Assembly (NCBI RefSeq): GCF_001429605.1
Contig: NZ_LMSS01000004.1
Coordinates: 186,001-250,000, forward strand
Direction: 5' to 3'
DNA length: 64,000 nt
Origin: Phycicoccus sp. Soil802
GTDB lineage: Bacteria; Actinomycetota; Actinomycetes; Actinomycetales; Dermatophilaceae
In this document: piece after piece, positions 35,172-45,724 of the stretch
Layout: each line of letters starts with the position of its first letter
How positions within the stretch are numbered: the stretch's first letter is position 1
Notes under the pieces: model-generated
Seen by the model: the letters and a program-made list of their open reading frames with translations, nothing else
Databases searched by the model: none
What the model was told of the DNA's origin: nothing
Made by a program: the position numbers and the translations under genes

Positions 35172-35494
35172 GCTCGACCGCAGCGACGCCCGGTTCGTCC
35201 CGTTCCACTGGTTCGACCCCTGACGATCTGCTGCGCCTGCGTGCGAGTATCGACAACATCGACGCGGCCCTGATCCACCTGCTCGCCGAGCGCTTCAAGT
35301 GCACCCAGCAGGTGGGTGAGCTCAAGGCCCGCGAGGGTATGCCGCCCGCTGACCCCGCGCGCGAAGAGGCCCAGATCGCGCGGCTGCGCGACCTCGCCGA
35401 CCAGGCCGGGCTGGACCCGACGTTCGCCGAGAAGTTCCTCAACTTCGTGATCGCCGAGGTCATCCACCACCACGAGGCCATCGCCAGCTCCTGA
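35168..35494 (+). CDS. Chorismate mutase, AroQ type
   Basis: A 108-residue enzyme that turns chorismate into prephenate for phenylalanine and tyrosine synthesis. LLRLRASIDNIDAALIHLLAERFKCTQQVGELKA has the family arginine, the R/K pair of the first long helix and the spacing to KARE. REEAQIARLRDLADQAGLDP and NFVIAEVIHHHE complete the helical bundle. Starts at GTG 35168 with a four-base overlap of the coiled-coil gene. Its N-terminal 18 residues are Ser/Thr-rich and probably disordered. Stand-alone form, no prephenate dehydratase domain. Confidence 0.92.
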   Translation: MSSTAATPGSSRSTGSTPDDLLRLRASIDNIDAALIHLLAERFKCTQQVGELKAREGMPPADPAREEAQIARLRDLADQAGLDPTFAEKFLNFVIAEVIHHHEAIASS

Positions 35495-35504
35495 CTCTGC
35501 CCCC

Positions 35505-35573
35505 ACTTCTGGCCACTGGTGTGGCAGGGAGCCGGGGTCTGGCGGGTCCGGTGCGGCACGGATGGCCAGAAGT
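35505..35573. repeat. 69-bp intergenic inverted repeat, family 2, copy 1
   Basis: ACTTCTGGCCA (35505-35515) and TGGCCAGAAGT (35563-35573) are perfect 11-base arms around 47 bases that begin CTGGTGTGGCAGGGA. A second copy with the same arms and the same 47-base spacing is at 51660-51728. It lies just after the chorismate mutase gene and before smc. Confidence 0.8.
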
Positions 35574-35743
35574 CGGAGAAGAGGGGCGCGCGGCATACCT
35601 CTGGGGCCACTCCTGTCACATGAGGCACAGGCAACGCAGGGCGACGGAAGGTGCCGGGACCACGCCGCGACCGCAGGTAAGGTGGCCCAGACCTCGACGG
35701 TCCCGTCAGACAGCCCCGCATCTCACCAGGAGCCGACCCGCTC

Positions 35744-38700
35744 GTGTACGTCAAGAGCCTCACCCTGAAGGGCTTCAAGTCCTTCGCCTCGGCGACCACG
35801 ATGCGTCTCGAGCCGGGCATCACCTGCATCGTCGGGCCGAACGGCTCGGGCAAGTCCAACGTCGTCGACGCGCTCGCCTGGGTGATGGGGGAGCAGGGCG
35901 CCAAGAGCCTGCGCGGCGGCAAGATGGAGGACGTCATCTTCGCCGGGACGTCCGGCCGTGCGCCGCTGGGTCGCGCCGAGGTCGCGCTGACCATCGACAA
36001 CTCCGACGGCGCGCTCCCGATCGACTACACCGAGGTCACGATCGCGCGGACGATGTTCCGCAACGGCGGCTCCGAGTACGCCATCAACGGCACGTCCTGC
36101 CGCCTGCTCGACGTCCAGGAGCTGCTCTCCGACTCCGGCATCGGCCGCGAGATGCACGTCATCGTCGGCCAGGGCCAGCTCGACGCCGTGCTGCGCGCCA
36201 CCCCCGAGGAGCGGCGCGGCTTCATCGAGGAGGCGGCCGGCGTCCTCAAGCACCGCAAGCGCAAGGAGAAGGCGCTCCGCAAGCTCGAGTCGATGGAGGC
36301 CAACCTCACCCGGGTCAACGACCTCACCGGTGAGATCCGCCGCCAGCTCGGCCCCCTGGGTCGCCAGGCCGAGGCCGCCCGCAAGGCCGCCGTCATCCAG
36401 GCCGACGCCCGGGACGCCCGCCTGCGCCTGCTCGCCGACGACCTCGTCCAGCTGACGTCGACCCTCGAGCAGGAGGTCGCCGACGAGACCGCCCTGGTTG
36501 CCAAGCGCACCGAGGTCGAGGAGGGGCTGGCCACGCTGCGCAGCCGGCTCGCCACCCTCGAGCAGCAGGCCCAGGACGCCGCGCCGGAGCTCGCCAGGGC
36601 GCAGGAGCGCTGGTTCAGCCTGCAGCAGCTGCGCGACAAGCTCACCTCCACCGAGTCCCTCGCCGCCGAGCGCGTGCGCCTGCTCAGCCAGGACACCCAC
36701 GACGAGCAGACCTCGGGCCGTGACCCCGAGGAGCTGCGCGCGCAGGCTGCCGAGGCGCGCAAGCAGGAAGAGGCCCTGCTCGCCGAGGTGCGCGAGGCCA
36801 AGACCGAGCTCGAGGTCGCCGTCGCGGCCCGCGAGGCCGCCGAGCAGGCGTATGCCGCGGAGCAGCAGCGGCTCCAGCGCCTCGCCCGCGCGGCCGCTGA
36901 CCGACGAGAGGGACTGGCCAAGCTGGCCGGTCAGGTGGGCGCCCGCCGGAGTCGGCTCGAGGCCGGAGAGGCGGAGATCGGCCGCCTGCGCGGTGTCATC
37001 GAGCAGTCGCTCCAGCGCGCCGCCGCGGCGGAGCAGGAGTTCCGGACCCTCGAGGCCTCGGTCGCCGTCGACGAAGAGGGCGAGGAGGGGCTCGACTCCG
37101 CCTACGAGAAGGCCGCTGCCGTCCTCGAGCAGGTCGAGGCCGAGGTCGAGCAGCACCGCGAGGCCGAGCGGCTCGCCGAGCGCGACCGCACCAGTGGCGC
37201 CGCGCGGCTCGAGGCCCTCGAGCTCAGCCTGTCCCGCAAGGACGGCGCGGCCACCCTGCTGGCCGCCGCCGACTCCCGGCACGGGATCGTCGGGTCGGTC
37301 GCCTCCCTGCTCCAGGTCAAGGGCGGCCACGAGGCCGCCATCGCGGCGGCGCTCGGCTGGGCCGGTGACGCCCTCGCCGTCGAGTCCGTCGACCACGCGG
37401 CTCGCGCCCTCACCACGCTGCGGGCCGACGACGCCGGCCGGGCTGCCTTCCTCGTCGGGCAGACCGCCCGCTCCAGCGACCCGTCCACCTGGCCCGTGCT
37501 CGAGGGTTCGGCGGTCTGGGCCCGCGAGGTCGTCGAGGCACCCGCCACTGTGCGGCCCGCGGTGGAGCAGCTGCTCGACCGCGTGGCCCTCGTCGCAGAC
37601 CCCGCCCTCGCAGCGGCCCTCGCCTCACGCGGTGAGGGGATCACCGCGGTCACCACCGACGGCGACGTGTTCGCCCCCGGCTTCGTCCGCGGCGGCAGCA
37701 GCAGCGCCCCCAGCCTCATCGAGATCCAGTCGGCCGTCGACGAGACCCGCGACCGCGTCGCCGACGCGACCCGGCGCGGCGAGCAGGCCCGCTTCGCGCT
37801 GACCGCTGCGCAGGAGCGCCAGCGGGTGGCCAACGACGACGTCGAGGCCGCCCTCGAGCGACTCCACGACTCCGACGCCAAGATGGCAGCCGTGGCCGAG
37901 CGCCTCGGCCACCTCGGGGCCACCGTGCGCTCCGCCAAGGCCGAGGCCGAGCGCACCGAGCGCACCATCGCCGACGCCACCGCGGCCCTCGAGAGCGACC
38001 GGGTCGAGCTGGCCGGGCTCACCGAGCGCCTCGACGAGGCCAGCGCGGAGCCGACCGAGTCGCAGGACCCGAGCACCGACGAGCGCGACCGGCTGGAGCT
38101 CGAGGCGAGCCGCGGCCGCACCGCGGAGACCGAGCTGCGACTCACGTTGCGCACCAAGGAGGAGCGTGCCCGCGCCCTCAAGGGTCGGGCCGACTCGCTC
38201 GAGGGCGCGGCTCGCAACGAGCTCGCTGCCCGTCAGCGGCTCGCAGCCCGCCAGGAGCGGCGCAAGCGCGAGGCGACGGTGGCCGAGGCCGTCCGGCGCG
38301 GCGCGGCATACGCGAGCACGCTCATCGCGACCGCCCTCGACACCGCCGCCCGCCAGCGCGCCGCCGCCGAGCAGGAGCGCGCCGAGCGCGACCAGGCCCT
38401 GACCCAGGTGCGACGCGAGGTCTCCGTCCTCCAGGACGACCTGCGCGAGCTGACCGACACCGTCCACCGTGACGAGGTCGCGCGCACCCAGCAGCGCCTG
38501 CGCATCGAGGCCATGCAGGCCAAGGCGGTCGAGGAGCTGGGCATCGACCCCGACGCCCTGATGGAGGAGTTCGGCCCCCACCAGCTCGTCCCCTTCGTGG
38601 CCGGTCCCGACGACGACCCCGACGCTCTCCCGGAGCCGGCGCCCTTCGTGCGCGAGGTCCAGGAGAAGCGGATGCGCAAGGCCGAGCGTGCCCTCGGTGC

Positions 38701-39316
38701 CCTCGGCCGCGTCAACCCGCTCGCACTGGAGGAGTTCGCCGCGCTGGAGGAGCGCCACAAGTTCCTCACCGAGCAGCTCGAGGACCTCAAGAAGTCCAAG
38801 CGCGACCTGCTCGACATCGTCCGCGAGGTCGACGAGCGGGTCGAGCGGGTGTTCACCGAGGCGTTCCACGACACGGCCGCGCAGTTCGAGGGCGTCTTCA
38901 GCCGACTCTTCCCCGGTGGCGAGGGCAAGCTCACCCTCACGGACCCGGCCAACATGCTCACCACCGGCATCGAGGTCGAGGCCCGCCCGCCCGGCAAGAA
39001 GATCAAGCGCCTCTCGCTGCTCTCCGGTGGCGAGCGGTCCCTCGTGGCCGTGGCCCTGCTGGTGTCGATCTTCAAGGCGCGGCCCAGCCCGTTCTACATC
39101 ATGGACGAGGTCGAGGCAGCGCTCGACGACGCCAACCTGGGCCGTCTGATCACGCTCTTCGAGGAGCTGCGCGACTCCAGCCAGCTCATCGTCATCACCC
39201 ACCAGAAGCGCACCATGGAGGTCGCCGACGCCCTCTACGGTGTGTCGATGCGTGGTGACGGCGTGACCACTGTGGTCTCGCAGCGGATCCGGGACGTGGC
39301 TGCCCAGAGCGCGTAG
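35744..39316 (+). CDS. smc: Chromosome segregation protein SMC
   Basis: SMC (1190 residues) forms the dimeric arm of bacterial condensin and acts with ScpA/ScpB in chromosome organisation. Walker A is GPNGSGKS (31-38). Long coiled coils fill residues about 170-500 and 670-1030, broken by the hinge region (around 505-640, with LLQVKGGHEAAIAAALG and VRGGSSSAPS). The C-terminal head has LLSGGERSLVAVALL (about 1090) and the Walker B FYIMDEVEAALDDAN. GTG 35744 matches the usual N-terminus MYVKSLTLKGFKSFA. The 170 bases upstream contain repeat sequence and a GGCATAC site. Confidence 0.97.
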   Translation: MYVKSLTLKGFKSFASATTMRLEPGITCIVGPNGSGKSNVVDALAWVMGEQGAKSLRGGKMEDVIFAGTSGRAPLGRAEVALTIDNSDGALPIDYTEVTIARTMFRNGGSEYAINGTSCRLLDVQELLSDSGIGREMHVIVGQGQLDAVLRATPEERRGFIEEAAGVLKHRKRKEKALRKLESMEANLTRVNDLTGEIRRQLGPLGRQAEAARKAAVIQADARDARLRLLADDLVQLTSTLEQEVADETALVAKRTEVEEGLATLRSRLATLEQQAQDAAPELARAQERWFSLQQLRDKLTSTESLAAERVRLLSQDTHDEQTSGRDPEELRAQAAEARKQEEALLAEVREAKTELEVAVAAREAAEQAYAAEQQRLQRLARAAADRREGLAKLAGQVGARRSRLEAGEAEIGRLRGVIEQSLQRAAAAEQEFRTLEASVAVDEEGEEGLDSAYEKAAAVLEQVEAEVEQHREAERLAERDRTSGAARLEALELSLSRKDGAATLLAAADSRHGIVGSVASLLQVKGGHEAAIAAALGWAGDALAVESVDHAARALTTLRADDAGRAAFLVGQTARSSDPSTWPVLEGSAVWAREVVEAPATVRPAVEQLLDRVALVADPALAAALASRGEGITAVTTDGDVFAPGFVRGGSSSAPSLIEIQSAVDETRDRVADATRRGEQARFALTAAQERQRVANDDVEAALERLHDSDAKMAAVAERLGHLGATVRSAKAEAERTERTIADATAALESDRVELAGLTERLDEASAEPTESQDPSTDERDRLELEASRGRTAETELRLTLRTKEERARALKGRADSLEGAARNELAARQRLAARQERRKREATVAEAVRRGAAYASTLIATALDTAARQRAAAEQERAERDQALTQVRREVSVLQDDLRELTDTVHRDEVARTQQRLRIEAMQAKAVEELGIDPDALMEEFGPHQLVPFVAGPDDDPDALPEPAPFVREVQEKRMRKAERALGALGRVNPLALEEFAALEERHKFLTEQLEDLKKSKRDLLDIVREVDERVERVFTEAFHDTAAQFEGVFSRLFPGGEGKLTLTDPANMLTTGIEVEARPPGKKIKRLSLLSGGERSLVAVALLVSIFKARPSPFYIMDEVEAALDDANLGRLITLFEELRDSSQLIVITHQKRTMEVADALYGVSMRGDGVTTVVSQRIRDVAAQSA

Positions 39317-39376
39317 CACCCCGGCGCTAGCGCGCCGATTTGAGCAAAGGCGCTCGGGCAGGGCACCCTTGGAGGC

Positions 39377-39637
39377 ATGGTCCCCCTCATCATCGGCATG
39401 CTCGTCTGCGTCGTCCTGGCCGTTGCCGTCGTCGCCGTGGTCGCCATCCCGGCACGACGCGAGGGTCGAGAGCTGCTCACGCCGCAGGGCGAGGAGCTCA
39501 TCGCGACCGTCAAGGACAAGACGGTGTCGACCATCGAGTCCACCGGCGACGCCATCGTCACGGCCAAGGACAAGGTCGCCGACACCATCACCCCCAACGC
39601 CACCGCCGAGGACATCGGCAAGCACCGCGCCAGCTGA
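39377..39637 (+). CDS. Small single-pass membrane protein between smc and ftsY
   Basis: An 86-residue protein with one N-terminal membrane helix (residues 3-25, LIIGMLVCVVLAVAVVAVVA) followed by a soluble alpha-helical tail rich in Lys, Thr and Asp (KDKTVSTIESTGDAIVTAKDK). The tail has a regular repeat of VKDK/AKDK that may form an amphipathic helix. No known family is recognised. ATG 39377 is the only reasonable start. It is a short unit bounded by a terminator. Confidence 0.75.
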   Translation: MVPLIIGMLVCVVLAVAVVAVVAIPARREGRELLTPQGEELIATVKDKTVSTIESTGDAIVTAKDKVADTITPNATAEDIGKHRAS

Positions 39638-39676
39638 CCGCCGGGTCACCCGCGCGTCGGACGCGCAAGGTTTTCG

Positions 39677-39706
39677 GAGCCGCTTCCATCACGAGGGGAG
39701 CGGCTC
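39677..39706 (+). terminator. Terminator after the small membrane protein gene
   Basis: GAGCCGCTTCC and GGAGCGGCTC form a stem with one bulged base. It lies 40 bases after the gene stop. Confidence 0.55.
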
Positions 39707-39753
39707 TCGTCGTCGGGTGTCTGCGCAGGTCAGGTACGTCGCGCATGGCCCCA

Positions 39754-39773
39754 CCCATGACATTTGTCATGGG
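39754..39773. promoter_or_regulatory. Inverted repeat upstream of the large propeller gene
   Basis: CCCATGAC-ATTT-GTCATGGG is a perfect 8-bp inverted repeat with a 4-base spacer, 77 bases before the start of the secreted propeller gene. The size and symmetry are typical of a dimeric regulator site. The regulator is not identified. Confidence 0.5.
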
Positions 39774-39850
39774 CCGCTGACTGTCCGCACGAGGATGCTG
39801 GGGCGCGGTCCCAGACCCCGGGGCCACCCCGCCCTGGAGGAGACCCACCG

Positions 39851-42538
39851 ATGGCATCTCTCACGTCCCGCACCCGCCGCACCATCGCCGCCGGCTGCGG
39901 CCTGGCCCTGGTCGTCGGCGGTGCCGCCGGCTTCCTCGGCCGGCACGAGCTGAACGAAGCCTGGCTGAAGTACCAGTGGCGGGACCGTCACTACAACGCC
40001 GCCGTCATGGAGAAGGCCCTGATGATCGCCGGGGGCAACCCGACGGAGGCCCAGAACGAGTCCAAGGAGGCGGTGACGATCGCCGAGCAGTTCGCCCAGG
40101 CGCGCACTGCCCCCGGCGTCGTCGCACCCGGCGCCTACGGGAACGCCTTCACCCAGATCCAGGGCCTGACCCACTCGGCCGGCACCTGGAAGGAGGTCAC
40201 CGGGGTCCCCTACAACGCCGACGACCCGCGCTACCGCGACTACTACTCCAACTCCTCCGGCGGGGCCGGCCACGTGACCGGCCGGATCACCGGCCTGGCG
40301 GCCGACAACGCCAACCACGTGTATGCCGCGGGAGCCGACGGCGGCGTCTGGCGCTCCTCCCAGGGTGGTGGCGCGTGGACGTCGATCGCCGACACCCTGC
40401 CCTCGCTGAGCGGTGGCGACCTCCAGCTGGCCGGCGACGGCTCGCTGTGGTTCGCGACCGGGGAGTCCAACACCGGAGCCACCTCGTTCGTGGGGGCCGG
40501 GGTCTACCGGCTCGGTAGCCCGACGTCCGCCGCGTTCGCCCCGACCGACCGGGTCGGCGGCAAGGAGCTGGAGTCGACCACCATCGGCCGGATCCGGTTC
40601 GGTGGCGGCTCGACCGTGTTCGCCGCGACCAACCGCGGCATCTGGTACCACGCGGCCGGGAGCAAGGCCGGCGCGTGGACGTTCGGCTTCGCGCCCAACC
40701 CCAGCTGGATGCCCGAGATCAAGGACGACGCCGGCAACGTCCTCGTCCCGGCGGGGTCGAACTGGGGAGGCAACACCGCCTCGGGACCCACCGACGCGGC
40801 ATACAAGAACATCGTCAACGACATCGCGGTCGACCCGAAGAACCCCAAGCACGTCGTGGCAGCCATCGGCTGGCGGTCCGGCGACGCCTACAACGGGTTC
40901 TACGAGACCAACGACTTCACCACCGGGCCGTCCGGCTGGCACAAGCTGTCGGTGACCCTCGGCAGCATCACCAACACCTCCGACGTGGGGTACACGACGT
41001 TCGCGTTCAGCAAGACCGGTGACCGGCTGTACGCCTTGGTGCAGCAGCCCAGCAAGATCAGCGGCTCCTCGTCGCTGGCGGGGATCTTCGTGTCGAAGAC
41101 CGGCTCGCCCAAGGGACCGTGGAACAAGATCGCCGACGCCGCGCAGCTGCACAACAGCGGCTCGGCGCTGGACCGCAAGGGCTACGGCGTCGGCGTGCAG
41201 GCCTGGTACAACCAGTTCCTCACCGTCGACCCCGCCAACCGCGACCACGTGTGGGCCGGTCTGGAGGAGGTCTTCGAGACCAAGGACGCCGGCAGCCACT
41301 GGTCCGCGGTGTCGCCGTACTGGAACTTCTACTTCCCTTGCTGGAACATCGCGGACTCCAAGAACACCTGCCCGCTGGCCGGTCACCCCGACCAGCACTC
41401 GGTGGCCGTCGGCACCCGCAACGGCACTCCAGTGGTGTTCTTCGGCAACGACGGCGGCGTCTACCGTCGTCCGGTCAACGGCCAGGTGAACGCCAACGGG
41501 AACGCCACCGACCTCGAGTCGACCTCGACCGACGGCACCCTCGACGCGCTGCAGTACTACTCGGTCTCCGTCGGCACGGAGACCGCCGGCAGCGGGGTCG
41601 TCGTCTCCGGCGGTCTGCAGGACAACGGCACGTCGAACCTGCGGAAGGTCGCGCCGAACGGCACGAACGGCGACACGGAGATGGGATCGGGCTTCGGCGG
41701 CGACGGTGGCGACAGTGCCGCCGACCCGCGCCAGGGCTGCAACCAGCTGCAGGAGTACGTCTACCTCGCCGTGAAGGTCACCAACAACTGCGCCACGAAC
41801 CCCGGCGCGCTGAGCGAGGCCACGGCGACCAGCTGGTCGCTGGACCCCGGTGACCCCAACCCACGGTTCATCGCCCCGGTCGGGCTCGACGGTGCCGACC
41901 CGGACACCGCGATCTTCGGCGGCCAGTTCGTCTACACGGTCCCGAAGGTGTGGGCCGCCCGCGACGCCTCGGCGGTGAAGAAGGTCTTCGACCTCGGCGC
42001 CGGGCACTCGGCCACGGCGGTCTCGATGCAGGACGGCACCGCATACGTGTCCTGGTGCGGACCCTGCAACAACACCGGATTCACCCGTGGTATCGCCACC
42101 AACGCCGGCGGGACGTGGCACCAGCTCACGCTGGCGTCCACCTTCCCCAACCGGTTCGTCCAGGGCCTGACCATCGACCCGGCCAACACCCAGCACGCGT
42201 ATGCCGCCATCAACGGCTTCTCGCGCAGGTTCACCGAGGGCCCGGGGGCCGGCGTCGGTCACCTCTACGAGACGACCGACGGTGGAGCCACCTGGACCGA
42301 CACGAGCGGCAACCTGCCGGACGTGCCCGCGAGCACGGTGAAGCAGCTGGCCAACGGTGGGGTCGTCCTCGGCACCGACCTGGCCACCTTCTACCGGGCC
42401 AAGGGTGCGACCACGTGGCAGGTGCTCGGCACCGGCCTGCCGCTCACGGTGGTGATGGACCTCGAGTCCGCGCCGGACGGCAACCTCTACGCGGCGACAC
42501 ACGGTCGGGGCATCTGGAGCATCCCGGCGCCGCAGTAG
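39851..42538 (+). CDS. Large secreted sialidase/BNR-type beta-propeller protein
   Basis: An 895-residue protein. A basic start ([10 protein letters not shown]) and hydrophobic stretch (residues 12-32) form a signal peptide or anchor. The body is built of propeller blades marked by Asp-box-like turns: [29 protein letters not shown]-type [19 protein letters not shown] and [15 protein letters not shown]. Such VPS10/BNR-repeat proteins include glycoside hydrolases and binding proteins; the catalytic residues of sialidase are not evident, so activity is uncertain. ATG 39851 follows GGAGGAGACC. It is probably the sole gene of its unit, under the inverted repeat at 39754. Confidence 0.8.
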   Translation: MASLTSRTRRTIAAGCGLALVVGGAAGFLGRHELNEAWLKYQWRDRHYNAAVMEKALMIAGGNPTEAQNESKEAVTIAEQFAQARTAPGVVAPGAYGNAFTQIQGLTHSAGTWKEVTGVPYNADDPRYRDYYSNSSGGAGHVTGRITGLAADNANHVYAAGADGGVWRSSQGGGAWTSIADTLPSLSGGDLQLAGDGSLWFATGESNTGATSFVGAGVYRLGSPTSAAFAPTDRVGGKELESTTIGRIRFGGGSTVFAATNRGIWYHAAGSKAGAWTFGFAPNPSWMPEIKDDAGNVLVPAGSNWGGNTASGPTDAAYKNIVNDIAVDPKNPKHVVAAIGWRSGDAYNGFYETNDFTTGPSGWHKLSVTLGSITNTSDVGYTTFAFSKTGDRLYALVQQPSKISGSSSLAGIFVSKTGSPKGPWNKIADAAQLHNSGSALDRKGYGVGVQAWYNQFLTVDPANRDHVWAGLEEVFETKDAGSHWSAVSPYWNFYFPCWNIADSKNTCPLAGHPDQHSVAVGTRNGTPVVFFGNDGGVYRRPVNGQVNANGNATDLESTSTDGTLDALQYYSVSVGTETAGSGVVVSGGLQDNGTSNLRKVAPNGTNGDTEMGSGFGGDGGDSAADPRQGCNQLQEYVYLAVKVTNNCATNPGALSEATATSWSLDPGDPNPRFIAPVGLDGADPDTAIFGGQFVYTVPKVWAARDASAVKKVFDLGAGHSATAVSMQDGTAYVSWCGPCNNTGFTRGIATNAGGTWHQLTLASTFPNRFVQGLTIDPANTQHAYAAINGFSRRFTEGPGAGVGHLYETTDGGATWTDTSGNLPDVPASTVKQLANGGVVLGTDLATFYRAKGATTWQVLGTGLPLTVVMDLESAPDGNLYAATHGRGIWSIPAPQ

Positions 42539-42621
42539 CGCTGCCGCACGAGGCGGGGTGGGCGTGCCGGGTCGCTGGGGCGCCCACCTCGAATCGTGTC
42601 GCGGGGCGGTGATGGGGGAGG

Positions 42622-43845
42622 ATGGCGCGCGTGATCGATCAGCTGTGGGAATGGATTGCCGTCGCCGTCGGGCTCCTCGTCATCCTCGGAGGGGTGCTGC
42701 TCGGACTCGTTCGGGGCCGCGGAGGCCGCCCGAAGTCCGCGCCGTCACCGACGACACCGACGCGCGACCGCGACGTCCTGCCCGGTGTGGGCGACGACGC
42801 GGAACCGCCCCGGGACGCCCCGAAGCGGTCCATCGAGGACGCCGGCTCGGTCGACACCCTCCCCACCCCGGTCGACGAGGCACTGCCCTCGCCCGCGCCG
42901 ACCCCGACGCTGGACCGCCCCGACGCGCCGGCTGGTCGCCTGCAGCGGCTCCGGGCCCGCCTGGCGCGGTCGAACACCGCCCTCGGGCAGGGCCTGCTCG
43001 CCCTGCTGTCGCGGGGCCGGCTCGACGAGGAGGCCTGGGAGGAGGTCGAGGACACCCTCATCGCGTCCGACCTCGGCGTCGAGGCCAGCACCGAGCTCGT
43101 CGAGTCGCTGCGCGCCCGCGTGAAGGTCGAGGGCACGACCGACGAGGCGACCGTCCGCGGCTGGCTCCGGGAGGACCTGCTGCGACTCGTCGACCCCACC
43201 CTCGACCGCACCGTCGTCAGCTCCCGCGTCGACGGGCGCCCGGCGGTGGTCATGGTCGTCGGCGTCAACGGCACCGGCAAGACCACGACCGTCGGCAAGC
43301 TGGCCCGCGTGCTCGTCGCCGAGGAGAAGGACGTCGTGCTCGGCGCTGCCGACACCTTCCGGGCCGCTGCCGCCGACCAGCTGGAGACCTGGGGTGCCCG
43401 CGTCGGCGTGCCCACCGTGCGCTCCGACCGGGACGGCGCCGACCCGGCAGCCGTCGCGTTCGACGCCGTCAAGGCGGCTGCCGAGCTCGAGGCCGATGTC
43501 GTGCTCATCGACACCGCGGGCCGGCTGCACAACAAGGTCGGCCTGATGGACGAGCTGCGCAAGGTCAAGCGCGTCATCGAGAAGCAGAGCCCGATCGACG
43601 AGGTGCTGCTGGTCCTCGACGCCACGACCGGCCAGAACGGCCTGCGGCAGGCGGAGGTCTTCGCCGAGGTCGTCGACGTCACCGGCATCGTGCTCACGAA
43701 GCTCGACGGCACGGCCAAGGGCGGCATCGTGGTCTCCGTCCAGCGCAAGCTCGGGGTGCCGGTCAAGCTGGTGGGCCTGGGCGAGGGGCCGGACGACCTC
43801 GCGCCGTTCGACCCCGAGGCCTTCGTCGACGCGCTCCTTGCCTGA
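42622..43845 (+). CDS. ftsY: Signal recognition particle receptor FtsY
   Basis: FtsY (407 residues) docks the SRP-ribosome complex at the membrane. Unlike many bacterial FtsY proteins it starts with a true membrane helix ([21 protein letters not shown]), as is common in actinobacteria, then an acidic-proline linker (residues 35-100). The NG domain follows: Walker [11 protein letters not shown] near 214, [25 protein letters not shown], and [11 protein letters not shown] with [15 protein letters not shown]. Its partner Ffh is at 54343 in this window. The next gene starts inside its last codons. Confidence 0.95.
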   Translation: MARVIDQLWEWIAVAVGLLVILGGVLLGLVRGRGGRPKSAPSPTTPTRDRDVLPGVGDDAEPPRDAPKRSIEDAGSVDTLPTPVDEALPSPAPTPTLDRPDAPAGRLQRLRARLARSNTALGQGLLALLSRGRLDEEAWEEVEDTLIASDLGVEASTELVESLRARVKVEGTTDEATVRGWLREDLLRLVDPTLDRTVVSSRVDGRPAVVMVVGVNGTGKTTTVGKLARVLVAEEKDVVLGAADTFRAAAADQLETWGARVGVPTVRSDRDGADPAAVAFDAVKAAAELEADVVLIDTAGRLHNKVGLMDELRKVKRVIEKQSPIDEVLLVLDATTGQNGLRQAEVFAEVVDVTGIVLTKLDGTAKGGIVVSVQRKLGVPVKLVGLGEGPDDLAPFDPEAFVDALLA

Positions 43846-44896
43846 GCTTCGCCTGCTCGTGACCGCCGTGCTCGCCGCTGCGGCGGTGGGTATGCCGTGT
43901 GCCGCCGCCCCGGCGGTCGCGGCCGAGCAGCCGCGCGTGGACTTCCGGTTCGAGGACGCCCGGATCAGCGAGTCGTCCGGGCTGGCCCTGAGCGTGCGCC
44001 ACGCTCACACGGTCTGGACCGTCAACGACTCCGGCGACTCCGCGAGGGTCTTCGCCGTCGACACCCGCACCGGCGCGACGGTCGGGGCGCACACCTTCGA
44101 CGCCCCGGTCCGGGACGTCGAGGCCCTTGCGGTCACGCCGCAAGCTCGGATGCTGGTCGCCGACATCGGTGACAACAGCGCATCCCGCACGGTCGTGCGG
44201 ATCTACTGGTTCGACGAGCCGGAGCTGGGGAAGACGTCCGGCTCACGTGGTGGACCGGCATCGTGGGAGCTGAGCTACCCGGACGGGCCGCACGACGCCG
44301 AGGCCCTCGCCGTCGACCCTCGGACCGGTCGCGTGCTCGTCGTCACCAAGGGTCGGCCGGGCGGCGTCTACGCCCTCCCGACCGCACCGAGCCGTCAGGG
44401 GGTGAACCGGCTGACCCGCGTGGGGCCGGCACCCTCGACCGCGACCGACGCCGTCTTCCTGCCCGATGGCTCCGCGCTGGCCGTCCGGACCTACACCTCG
44501 CTCCACCTGCTCGACCCCCGTACGTGGACCGAGCAGCTCACCACCCTGCTCCCGCTCCAGCCGCAAGGGGAGACCCTGGCCATCGCCCCGGGAGGGGCCG
44601 GCCTGCTGGTGGGCAGCGAGGGCAAGGACTCCCGCGTCCAGGAGATCGCCCTGCCGCAGCTGCCGAGCACCTCGACCGCCACCGCCACCCCGACGACCCC
44701 GTCGTCCGACCCGGCGGCCATTCCGTCGACGGTCCCGACCGGGCCAGCGGCCACTCGCCACTCCGGCACGGCCGGCGACGACGGCCTGCCGCTGATGGTG
44801 AACCGTGGGGAGCTGGTCGCCGGTCTGGCTGCGCTGGCCGGCCTGGTGCTGATCGCCTTCCTCGTCACCCGCGTCCCGAGGCGGCGCCGGCGATGA
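43838..44896 (+). CDS. Secreted, C-terminally anchored beta-propeller-like protein
   Basis: A 352-residue protein, starting at TTG 43838 ([15 protein letters not shown]), eight bases into the end of ftsY. It has a signal peptide (residues 1-29, ends AVAAEQ), a propeller-like body ([25 protein letters not shown] in part, then [20 protein letters not shown]), a Thr/Pro/Ser-rich linker and a C-terminal membrane helix ([19 protein letters not shown]) with basic tail RRRRR. This is a cell-surface layout. Related proteins are called esterase-like or SdiA-regulated-like; function is unknown. Confidence 0.78.
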   Translation: MPELRLLVTAVLAAAAVGMPCAAAPAVAAEQPRVDFRFEDARISESSGLALSVRHAHTVWTVNDSGDSARVFAVDTRTGATVGAHTFDAPVRDVEALAVTPQARMLVADIGDNSASRTVVRIYWFDEPELGKTSGSRGGPASWELSYPDGPHDAEALAVDPRTGRVLVVTKGRPGGVYALPTAPSRQGVNRLTRVGPAPSTATDAVFLPDGSALAVRTYTSLHLLDPRTWTEQLTTLLPLQPQGETLAIAPGGAGLLVGSEGKDSRVQEIALPQLPSTSTATATPTTPSSDPAAIPSTVPTGPAATRHSGTAGDDGLPLMVNRGELVAGLAALAGLVLIAFLVTRVPRRRRR

Positions 44897-45723
44897 CCAG
44901 CGGTCGCCGGGACCCCGCGTCCCAGGAGGAGATCCTCGGCGGCGGCAACACCGGCGTGGTCGTCCGGGTGGGTGACACCGTCCGCAGGCAGGCCGGGCAC
45001 TGGACGCCGGCCGTGCACGCCCTGCTCGACCACCTCGAGTCGGTCGGCTTCGACGCCGCACCGCGAGCGCTCGGCACCGATGCGCAGGGACGCGAGGTCG
45101 CGGCATACCTGGAGGGGCAGGCGGGGACGCTGGGCCCGGAGGCGCTGGCACCGCCGTTCCGGACCGTGGCGGCCTGCCGCGCCATCGGCGCCTGGCTGCG
45201 GGCGTTCCACGAGGCGCAGGCGGGGTTCGAGCCCGACCCGGCCCTGCCGTGGCGTGTCGTGCCCGGTCGCGCCCTGGCCGCGGGTGAGGTGGTGGTGCAC
45301 CACGACGTGGGCACCTACAACACCGTGCTGCGACCCGACGACTCGTTCGCGGTCATCGACTTCGACTTCGCCTCCCCGGGTCGGCCGGTCGAGGACCTCG
45401 CCTACGTGCTCTGGTCCTGGACACCGCTGTGGCACGACGACGCAGCGGTGCGTCGCGAGATGGGCGGGGTGCCGTTGTCCGAGCGGCTGCACAAGTTCGC
45501 GGCGGTGCTCGACGGGTATGCCGCGGACGCGTCCCTGCGGGCGGAGGTGCCCGACGCGGTGCTGCGCCGCATGACAGAGCAGTCGCGCACACTGGAAGAC
45601 CTTGCGGCGCAAGGGGACCCGGCCTTCGTGCGGATGGTCGCCGAGGGGCACGCCGAGCGACCCCTGCTCGATGCCGAGTGGTTCGGGCAGCGGCGCGAGC
45701 TGTTCGCGGCGGCGATCTCGTAG
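44893..45723 (+). CDS. Aminoglycoside phosphotransferase-family kinase-like protein
   Basis: A 276-residue protein with the APH fold. GGGNTGVVVRVGDTVRR is the nucleotide loop, VVHHDVGTYNTVL the catalytic loop (His-His-Asp with the base Asp; typical is H-x-D-x4-N), and VIDFDFASPGRPVEDLAY the metal-binding D. It should phosphorylate a small molecule; resistance activity cannot be claimed. ATG 44893 overlaps the previous stop by four bases (ATGA). It meets the Ser-triplet gene tail to tail with one base between. Confidence 0.85.
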   Translation: MTSGRRDPASQEEILGGGNTGVVVRVGDTVRRQAGHWTPAVHALLDHLESVGFDAAPRALGTDAQGREVAAYLEGQAGTLGPEALAPPFRTVAACRAIGAWLRAFHEAQAGFEPDPALPWRVVPGRALAAGEVVVHHDVGTYNTVLRPDDSFAVIDFDFASPGRPVEDLAYVLWSWTPLWHDDAAVRREMGGVPLSERLHKFAAVLDGYAADASLRAEVPDAVLRRMTEQSRTLEDLAAQGDPAFVRMVAEGHAERPLLDAEWFGQRRELFAAAIS

Positions 45724-45724
45724 G

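Noticed and set aside
39377-39953. Overlapping alternative frames around the small membrane protein and its downstream region.
   Set aside because: Only the 86-residue frame has a clean membrane helix and sensible composition; the others are Arg/Pro/Ser-rich shadows.
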